Assembly: GCA_903928395.1 (NCBI GenBank) | Contig: CAIYQS010000005.1 | Coordinates: forward strand, 1 to 20,029 | From: an uncultured Actinomycetes bacterium | GTDB taxonomy: Bacteria; Actinomycetota; Actinomycetes; Nanopelagicales; Nanopelagicaceae | Direction: 5' to 3' | DNA: 20,029 nt | Part shown: one piece after another, positions 15,243 to 20,029 of the stretch | Layout of the letters: every line of letters starts with the position of its first letter | Numbering within the stretch: position 1 is the stretch's first letter | Notes under the pieces: generated by a model | What the model was told of the DNA's origin: nothing | What the model saw: only the letters and a program-made list of their open reading frames with translations | Database searches by the model: none | Position numbers and translations under genes: made by a program

Positions 15243-17436
15243 GCTGCAGTTTAGAAGGCCACCACACTTTTGGCCCAATGCTGTGAACTAGTGCTGGAAC
15301 CAGAATTGAGCGAACCAACAAAGTGTCAAGCAGCACTCCAAATCCAACAGCGAATCCAATTTCTGCTAAAAAGACCAGCGGGAGAATACTCAACACACTA
15401 AAGGTGGCAGCGAGCACGATGCCAGCCGAAGTGATCACTCCGCCAGTAACCGTTACTCCCTTGGTCATTCCGGCATGGGTTCCGGACTTAATCGTTTCTT
15501 CACGTACTCTCGTCATCAAGAAAATGTTGTAATCAATCCCAAGCGCCACCAGGAACACAAATGCGAAAAGCGGGAACGATGAATCCTCCCCTGCAAAATG
15601 AAATAGATGATGGAATACGATTGAGCAGGCACCTAGAGTTGCAAAGTACGAGATGACCACGGTTACCAAAAGTAAAAGCGACGCGGCGATAGAACGAAGA
15701 AGTAGCGCCAAAATAATCGCAATCAAAAGTAATATAACTGGAATGATTAATCTTTGATCATGTCTTGTGGCGGCATTAATATCGTTGAAAACCGCCGACG
15801 TACCTCCGACTAGCGCAGTTGGATCAATCTCGCGAACCGCAGTCCGCAAAGGCGGAATCAATTTCACCGCTGCACTTGTGTCAGGGCTATACGCAAGGGT
15901 GACATTTAATAATTCGGTTCCATTGACAATCTTCGTCGCAGGAATTGGTTGACCAGGAATGATTGGAGACACCGTTTGTGGAACGACTTGGCTGACGCCT
16001 GTTGTGGCTAACAACTTTGTCGTAACAGCGTGAGCCTTGTCGACGTTCACAACAATCTGCGTAGGTTGGCCTTGTCCTCCAGGAAAATATGTTGTGAGTT
16101 GTTCTTGACCAACTACCGAGTCGGTTCGCGTTGTAAACGATTGTGCAGTTGATAATCCGTTTGAGTGCAACGTCGAAGCAAAGGCCGCCAAGACGACCAA
16201 GATAAGTACCGCGATTGACCAATATTTACGGGGGCTTCGCTCAGTAGAACGCGCCACTTTTGACCAAATTCCCGATAACTTCTCATCCTCAGTATTGAAT
16301 TTAGGACGCTTTGGCCAAAAAATCCAGCGTCCAAAAATAACCAAAAGCGCCGGTAACAAAGTCAGAATCGTGACCATTGCACAAACAATTCCGATTGCAC
16401 CAACTGGACCAAGACCGCGATTATTGGTGAGCTGTGATAACAAAAGAACCAATAGCCCCAGGGCAACTGTTGATCCCGAAGCAACAATTGGTTCGACAAC
16501 TCCGCGCCAGGCAATCTTCATTGCAGTTGTACGCGACTCATACTTGTGGAGTTCTTCGCGATATCGCGCAATGAGCAACAACGCGTAATCTGTGGCGGCA
16601 CCTAATACAAGTACAGAGAGAATTCCTTGGGACTGACCATCCAGTGTGATGATGTTGTGCTTCGCGAGTTCGTAGATAACTCCGCCCGCCAGGGTCAGCG
16701 CAAATCCTGCGGACATTAATGGCAAAATCCACAGAACGGGAGATCGATATACAACAATCAAAATTAACGCAATTACCGAACCTGTTACTAGTAATAGGCT
16801 GGAATCCAGTCCATTGAAAGAACTAAATAAATCTGCAAATAATCCGCCAAGACCAGTCGTATGAGTAATAAATCCATTTGCCTGCGCATATTGTGTTGAG
16901 AAGTAACGAATCGTTGTAACAATTGCGGGAAGAACGGGCTTCTTGTTTGGAAGGATATCTCCGGCAGATGTTGAATCCAGTGGAATGTTTGCCAAAATTG
17001 CATCATTTTTAGCTGAAGGGAATGCGCCGATTTGCGCGCCTGGTGCCAGGTATTTGGAAATTGAAATCGACACCGGTTTACCATCAGCGCCGGTAATTAA
17101 ATGTCCAGTCGAATCCACCAGATCCTTGTTTGCGAGAGCTTGAACAAAAGCGTTTGCAGAAGCAACTTTGGTTGCATCAACTTTTCCTTCAAAGAGGATC
17201 AGCGTGGGAAATTGATTGTTCGCAGAGTTATCTGAAAATTTTAGTATCGCATCGGCGGCTCGAGAGGATTCGGATCCAGCAGGCAGAAATTTCGAATTAT
17301 CATTTTTTTGAACTGTCGAGAGATTCCCAAAGAGAGGTCCAGTAGCGCTACTTACAAACAACCAAATGATCGCCACAACTGAAGCAAGTAAAATAAGGCG
17401 TCGGTGAGCGCGTTTCTCGGTATTTAGTTCAGACAC
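15235..17436 (-). CDS. MMPL/RND-family membrane transporter
   Basis: This 733-residue protein has the two-fold MMPL layout: one helix (13-32), a large extracytoplasmic loop (about 35-205), five helices (about 212-370), a cytosolic linker, a helix (405-422), a second loop (about 425-560) and five helices to 718. The proton-relay pairs are seen in repeat one (GAATDYALLLIARYREE, D283-Y284) and repeat two (LGIDYNIFLMTRVREE, D635-Y636), as in MmpL3. It probably exports a lipid, drug or other hydrophobic compound using proton motive force; the substrate is unknown. Translation starts at GTG 17436, with AGGGG six bases upstream, and a separate promoter is visible. It lies downstream of a TetR gene and overlaps psuG. 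Confidence 0.9.
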   Translation of the reverse strand: MSELNTEKRAHRRLILLASVVAIIWLFVSSATGPLFGNLSTVQKNDNSKFLPAGSESSRAADAILKFSDNSANNQFPTLILFEGKVDATKVASANAFVQALANKDLVDSTGHLITGADGKPVSISISKYLAPGAQIGAFPSAKNDAILANIPLDSTSAGDILPNKKPVLPAIVTTIRYFSTQYAQANGFITHTTGLGGLFADLFSSFNGLDSSLLLVTGSVIALILIVVYRSPVLWILPLMSAGFALTLAGGVIYELAKHNIITLDGQSQGILSVLVLGAATDYALLLIARYREELHKYESRTTAMKIAWRGVVEPIVASGSTVALGLLVLLLSQLTNNRGLGPVGAIGIVCAMVTILTLLPALLVIFGRWIFWPKRPKFNTEDEKLSGIWSKVARSTERSPRKYWSIAVLILVVLAAFASTLHSNGLSTAQSFTTRTDSVVGQEQLTTYFPGGQGQPTQIVVNVDKAHAVTTKLLATTGVSQVVPQTVSPIIPGQPIPATKIVNGTELLNVTLAYSPDTSAAVKLIPPLRTAVREIDPTALVGGTSAVFNDINAATRHDQRLIIPVILLLIAIILALLLRSIAASLLLLVTVVISYFATLGACSIVFHHLFHFAGEDSSFPLFAFVFLVALGIDYNIFLMTRVREETIKSGTHAGMTKGVTVTGGVITSAGIVLAATFSVLSILPLVFLAEIGFAVGFGVLLDTLLVRSILVPALVHSIGPKVWWPSKLQHD

Positions 17437-17471
17437 AAAAATCCCCTTTGGGTCGCTAGGCGGGTGTCTGA

Positions 17472-17500
17472 ATCTTAAAGAAGGGTCATGAGCGGTGCAA
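17472..17500 (-). promoter_or_regulatory. MMPL operon promoter
   Basis: On the minus strand, TTGCAC (17495-17500), an exact 17-bp spacer and TAAGAT (17472-17477) form a good sigma-70-type promoter. The predicted start near 17465 leaves a leader of about 28 bases with AAGGGG (17443-17448) before the GTG. One half of a 10-bp inverted repeat lies in the spacer. Confidence 0.65.
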
Positions 17501-17545
17501 TTTTGAGTCCCTCAACTCGCAGGTAATCCACCGAACATGACCCTT
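17481..17545. repeat. Split 10-bp inverted repeat at the MMPL promoter
   Basis: AAGGGTCATG (17481-17490) and its exact reverse complement CATGACCCTT (17536-17545) are separated by 45 bp. The proximal half sits between the -35 and -10 boxes of the MMPL promoter; the distal half lies about 70-80 bp upstream of its start. It is upstream of the predicted start, so it would act as DNA and not as an RNA hairpin. Confidence 0.55.
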
Positions 17546-17812
17546 ATTGGCCAAGAATTCACTTGCGCTCTACGCCGATATAGCCATCGCCAAGAACAGC
17601 TGGTGAATCGTGATAAAACTGGCCTGTCCCGATAAAAAACAATATCTAGATTGGTGTCGGGGGTTCTGGCACAAATCATAAATTGATTTTCTAACAACTT
17701 GAACCTAGCACTCTAACTAAACGCGTGAGCGAACATTTCTCATTAATTTCAATTTGTAAGCATTAATTGAGGAATATGCGAGAGTTCCAATAGGTACTAC
17801 CGAGCGACCTAA
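17546..17812. other. Intergenic stretch without a convincing gene
   Basis: No ORF with start signals or recognisable coding content was found, and no tRNA-like fold was seen. The AT-rich end carries two direct copies of CATTAATT (17741-17748 and 17761-17768), exactly 20 bp apart, upstream of the TTGACA promoter of the small ORF. Confidence 0.5.
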
Positions 17813-17841
17813 TTGACACCTCTTTTGTTGGGTACAAGAGT
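17813..17841 (+). promoter_or_regulatory. Probable promoter of the Cys-rich small ORF
   Basis: A perfect TTGACA (17813-17818) is followed after 17 bp by the weak -10 AAGAGT (17836-17841). CTCTT (17820-17824) and AAGAG (17836-17840) form a small dyad over the spacer and -10. The expected leader of about 35 bases holds AAGGA (17874-17878), five bases before the ATG. Confidence 0.45.
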
Positions 17842-17883
17842 ACGGAAGACAGAGAAATAGATAGTTTCTTAAAAAGGATAGCC

Positions 17884-17970
17884 ATGGCAGAAACACTTGA
17901 AAAATCCACGGATGTAATTTGCGATCTCTGCAGAAAGAACCCCTGCATCTGTCCGTTAGAACTGAGATAG
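17884..17970 (+). CDS. Small Cys-rich protein, 28 residues, unknown
   Basis: This ATG-to-TAG ORF encodes a 28-residue peptide with four cysteines in the arrangement C-x2-C-x4-C-x-C (segment CDLCRKNPCIC, residues 13-23). The pattern suggests binding of zinc or another metal, or a redox role. No family was recognised. Support for it being a gene is the AAGGA ribosome site five bases upstream, the perfect TTGACA element about 70 bases upstream, and the fact that it fills the gap up to the convergent tetR stop with only four bases left. It has no signal peptide or membrane segment. A chance ORF remains possible given the length. Confidence 0.5.
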   Translation: MAETLEKSTDVICDLCRKNPCICPLELR

Positions 17971-17974
17971 GTAT

Positions 17975-18613
17975 TTAAGGGAGTGGCTCGCCCAAAATAT
18001 TGGCAAACAAAAAAGCGTCCAGCAAACGTAGTCCAATCTGAACCCACTCCTCCTCCTCAATCTTTGTCGGAGCAATGTCGTCAAAAACTCGGCCGAGAAT
18101 AAATGATTGCATCATGTAGGCAAAAGCGCGTGGATCAACTGAAGGATCGGCCCAGCCTCTATCGAGACAGAGTTGATAAGTTCGAATCCATTTCTGATTA
18201 ATTGCCTCTTGGGTTGACCATAATTTATTCCGAAAAGTTCTTAGAGCTGCAGAATTGTCAAGCACTCCAAGGCATTGCCAGCGAATAATTCTCGAATTTT
18301 GGCTTGCCGTGATATGAACTAATTTACTTATCTCTCTACGTACTAGAAGCGGATCATTCTGACCAAGAATCAACTTTTCCATAGCCACGATAATTCCACC
18401 GGCATATTGTGAATAAATTTGCGCTTGTGCCGTTTCGACTAAATCCTCAAAATTTTCAAAGTGATGATAAAGCGGCCCTCGTGATATTCCACTCCTTGTT
18501 AAGACATTCTCAGATTTTATTTCGTGGTAAGACGTTTCATTGAGCATCTCAATGACCGTATCGACAAGCTTTTGTGCGGTGGGGTGAAGTGAGTGCGAAT
18601 CGGATAGAGGCAC
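17975..18613 (-). CDS. TetR/AcrR-family transcriptional regulator
   Basis: This 212-residue dimeric repressor-type protein has an N-terminal helix-turn-helix: KLVDTVIEMLNE (15-26), SENVLTRSGISRGPLYHHFENFEDLVETA (34-62), with the usual G-x-Y/F-HHF end of the recognition helix. The C-terminal ligand-binding part is helical and diverged, so no inducer can be named. GTG 18613 is taken as the start because TATAAT ends exactly six bases before it. A TTG at 18631 would place the -10 box inside the gene. The same-strand MMPL gene 538 bp downstream is the likely target, as TetR-exporter pairs are common, but autoregulation or control of the neighbouring channel is also possible. Confidence 0.88.
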   Translation of the reverse strand: MPLSDSHSLHPTAQKLVDTVIEMLNETSYHEIKSENVLTRSGISRGPLYHHFENFEDLVETAQAQIYSQYAGGIIVAMEKLILGQNDPLLVRREISKLVHITASQNSRIIRWQCLGVLDNSAALRTFRNKLWSTQEAINQKWIRTYQLCLDRGWADPSVDPRAFAYMMQSFILGRVFDDIAPTKIEEEEWVQIGLRLLDAFLFANILGEPLP

Positions 18614-18619
18614 AGGTAA

Positions 18620-18625
18620 ATTATA
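18620..18625 (-). promoter_or_regulatory. -10 box of leaderless tetR promoter
   Basis: A consensus TATAAT on the minus strand ends six bases before GTG 18613. No good -35 is visible. This is the strongest of the leaderless -10 boxes in the window. Confidence 0.7.
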
Positions 18626-18656
18626 CGGCAATTGAAAAGTGGGGTGGAACTACTTT

Positions 18657-19247
18657 TTATTCCCCAGCCCCTGAAATTTTAATTCTCCGTTCGATCCTGC
18701 GATCGGGCACGATCCACATCGCCGCAACCAAGAAATAGCAAGTGAAGGCAATCCGAGAATCAAGAAAGGCAAGCGGAACGCCAACTAAGTAAATGGCAAC
18801 GGAAATAAGTTCTTTTTTACTAGCTCCGAGCGCTTTTGCCAGTTCAGAATCCGATCCGTGAAGGTAAATTAATTCACGACTTAAAACGAGATAAGCAACA
18901 CCGCACGCTAATTGAAGAATTCCAAAAATCGCCATCGGTAATGGGTAGGAAATATTTTCGCCCATCCATGTGGTCGCGATGGGCATGAGTGAAAGCCAAA
19001 AAAGCAGGTGCGAGTTTGCCCAGAGGATTCGACCATCCACTTGTGTGGCAATTTGAAACATGTGATGGTGGTTGTTCCAATAATTAGCAATCAAAATAAA
19101 GCCCAGAATGTAACTGAGGATCTCGGGTAGAAGTTGGTGTAGCGCATTTAAATCGTGGCCACTTGGAATTTTGAACTCAAGAACCATTATCGTAATGATA
19201 ATAGCGAAGACTCCGTCGCTAAAAGCTTCTAGCCGATTTGGTTTCAA
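18657..19247 (-). CDS. TMEM175/DUF1211 family membrane protein, probable potassium channel
   Basis: This 196-residue protein carries the TMEM175 signature RLEAFSDGVFAIIITIMVLEF (residues 5-25, shown here as its key parts R5 and FSDGVFAI 9-16) in the first helix and about five further hydrophobic segments (near 44-60, 78-95, 102-122, 148-162, 166-182). Bacterial members form tetrameric potassium channels. A NYWNNHHHMF segment (60-69) follows helix 2. The start is TTG 19247; the strong GGAGGAG (19255-19261) seven bases upstream supports it. It ends 43 bp before the tetR start, on the same strand. Ion selectivity is inferred from the family only. Confidence 0.87.
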   Translation of the reverse strand: MKPNRLEAFSDGVFAIIITIMVLEFKIPSGHDLNALHQLLPEILSYILGFILIANYWNNHHHMFQIATQVDGRILWANSHLLFWLSLMPIATTWMGENISYPLPMAIFGILQLACGVAYLVLSRELIYLHGSDSELAKALGASKKELISVAIYLVGVPLAFLDSRIAFTCYFLVAAMWIVPDRRIERRIKISGAGE

Positions 19248-19254
19248 GCTCCGT

Positions 19255-19261
19255 CTCCTCC
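19255..19261 (-). promoter_or_regulatory. Strong Shine-Dalgarno deciding a TTG start
   Basis: GGAGGAG on the minus strand lies seven bases before TTG 19247 and identifies this unusual codon as the start of the TMEM175-type gene. Confidence 0.8.
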
Positions 19262-19322
19262 GCTCTTTTCTTTGTTTCCTTCAATTAGGCGTGTCGAATA
19301 ACTACTGTCGGGAAGTCTAATT

Positions 19323-20029
19323 TCACTTAACCATTTTTGCGAAAACAATTACGTTATCCACGTGCCTTTTTAGTTTAGCGTCGAATTTTCCACCACACGT
19401 TATTAATCGCAATCCAGCGAAGTTAATATCACCATATACGACGTTTGTCGGGAATTTCAGCTTTGGAACGATAAGAGTCCCAGTCACTGAATAGGTCACC
19501 GTTCTTCCATCTGCGCGTTTTATGTAGATTTGATCGCCCTTTTTTAAATCCTTCAGGCGAAAGAAGACTCCGAGTTTTCCATTCCAGTCGACGTGTCCCA
19601 CCACGATTGCTGGTCCAATTTGTCCTGGTGTTGGTGCGCCATTAAACCAACCCGCCACCGTTCCAGTCGTTGGCACTTGTAAGGCTCCTGATGGATCTAG
19701 TCCCAGAGTCACCAATTTTGCGCTGACATATATTGCCGGAATTGAAATGCTCACAGGGGCCGATCTGACTAAATATTTGGGTAGCGCCCTTTGTGACTTC
19801 AAGAATTCACCCTCCCCGGTCGCAACAAAACCCTTTGGCTTAACTGGAATTTGAGGTGGCGACAAAACTTGAGGTGTGGGAGTTGGCGTGGGAGTTGGCG
19901 TGGGAGTTGGCGTGGGAGTTGGTGTGGGAGTTGGTGTGGGAGTTGGTGTGGGAGTTGGTGTGGGAGTTGGTGTGGGAGTTGGTGTGGGAGTTGGTGTGGG
20001 AGTTGGTGTGGGAGTTGGTGTGGGTGAAC
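19323..20029 (-). CDS. Class F sortase with Thr-Pro linker, 5' end outside the window
   Basis: The reading frame is open from the TAA at 19323 to the window edge, so the N-terminus is missing. The C-terminal 145 residues form a class F sortase domain: SISIPAIYVSAKLVTLGLD, the catalytic histidine in VVGHVDWNG, the FPTNVVYG strand, the nucleophilic cysteine in LRLITCGGKFD, and the catalytic arginine in KRHVDNVIVFA. With the TTG at 19865 as residue 1 these are H91, C157 and R167. Upstream of residue 1 the frame continues without a stop through at least 24 Thr-Pro pairs, probably a stiff linker between a membrane anchor beyond the edge and the catalytic domain. A start at 19865 is therefore unlikely. 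Its cell-wall substrates are not in the window. Confidence 0.88.
   Translation of the reverse strand, partial: SPTPTPTPTPTPTPTPTPTPTPTPTPTPTPTPTPTPTPTPTPTPTPTPTPTPQVLSPPQIPVKPKGFVATGEGEFLKSQRALPKYLVRSAPVSISIPAIYVSAKLVTLGLDPSGALQVPTTGTVAGWFNGAPTPGQIGPAIVVGHVDWNGKLGVFFRLKDLKKGDQIYIKRADGRTVTYSVTGTLIVPKLKFPTNVVYGDINFAGLRLITCGGKFDAKLKRHVDNVIVFAKMVK
19876..20019. repeat. 12-bp tandem repeat coding for Thr-Pro pairs
   Basis: Twelve contiguous copies of GTGGGAGTTGGY are seen. The first three end in C and the next nine in T, with no other change. Read on the minus strand each unit gives two Thr-Pro pairs in frame with the sortase. A partial unit follows and the array breaks at about 20025, just inside the window edge. 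Confidence 0.95.

Noticed and set aside
17537..17635. 32-codon ATG ORF on the plus strand in the MMPL-tetR gap
   Set aside because: AGG lies too far upstream to act as a ribosome site, the peptide is basic without a recognisable motif, and its start falls inside the inverted repeat, which explains the sequence better.
17612..17668. Intrinsic terminator or tRNA-like fold
   Set aside because: Only a CCCGA/TCGGG stem with a loop of over 20 bases can be drawn, there is no T-tract, and no D- or T-arm pattern fits.
17512..17697. 61-codon minus-strand ORF between MMPL and tetR
   Set aside because: Composition (many Trp, Arg, Cys) looks like translated noncoding DNA, and no ribosome site or TANNNT box at the right distance was found.
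19876..20029. CRISPR array
   Set aside because: The repeats are contiguous 12-mers without spacers and are translated as Thr-Pro in frame with the sortase.

Overview
The window reads as chromosome of a low- to mid-GC, compact actinomycete. The indicators are the GlgM/GlgE maltose-1-phosphate route to glycogen, a class F sortase, an MMPL transporter, leaderless TANNNT promoters, overlapping gene ends and almost no spacer DNA. A streamlined aquatic lineage (Nanopelagicales-like) would fit, but this is inference from style and not a phylogenetic placement. No RNA gene, CRISPR array or insertion sequence was found. Layout: 17-2890 holds a divergent pair, gabT (minus) and a short Orn/Lys/Arg decarboxylase (plus). 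2880-11079 is a glycogen island: glgM (minus) and glgC (plus) diverge from a 57-63 bp control region, then glgX, glgB and glgE lie on the minus strand. glgE is preceded by an aminobutyraldehyde dehydrogenase (patD-like, 11089-12516), so polyamine/GABA genes bracket the glycogen genes on both sides. Next come a DUF4395 membrane protein with a membrane-anchored thioredoxin (12526-13359), then an MMPL exporter-psuG-psuK run (13450-17436). A roughly 450-bp gap (17437-17883) carries the MMPL promoter, a split inverted repeat and the promoter of a 28-codon Cys-rich ORF. A TetR regulator, a TMEM175-type channel and a sortase whose N-terminus is a Thr-Pro minisatellite end the window. How the genes work together: GlgC makes ADP-glucose; GlgM joins it to glucose-1-phosphate to give maltose-1-phosphate; GlgE polymerises the maltosyl units; GlgB branches; GlgX debranches. 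Only GlgX of the breakdown enzymes is here. Decarboxylase, PatD and GabT would handle amine to GABA to succinate semialdehyde, but the enzyme that deaminates the diamine is not in the window. PsuK and PsuG would recycle pseudouridine to uracil and ribose-5-phosphate. The strongest unexplained signals are: (1) seven genes whose start codon lies exactly six bases after a TANNNT box, which fixes several start sites and implies leaderless mRNAs; (2) two of those boxes made from the stop codon of the upstream gene; (3) a GlgE that appears to lack the whole spacer (S) domain; (4) a Cys-rich 28-codon ORF with its own promoter and ribosome site; (5) a 17-bp palindrome on the shared glgM/glgC promoter and a perfect 10-bp split inverted repeat at the MMPL promoter.
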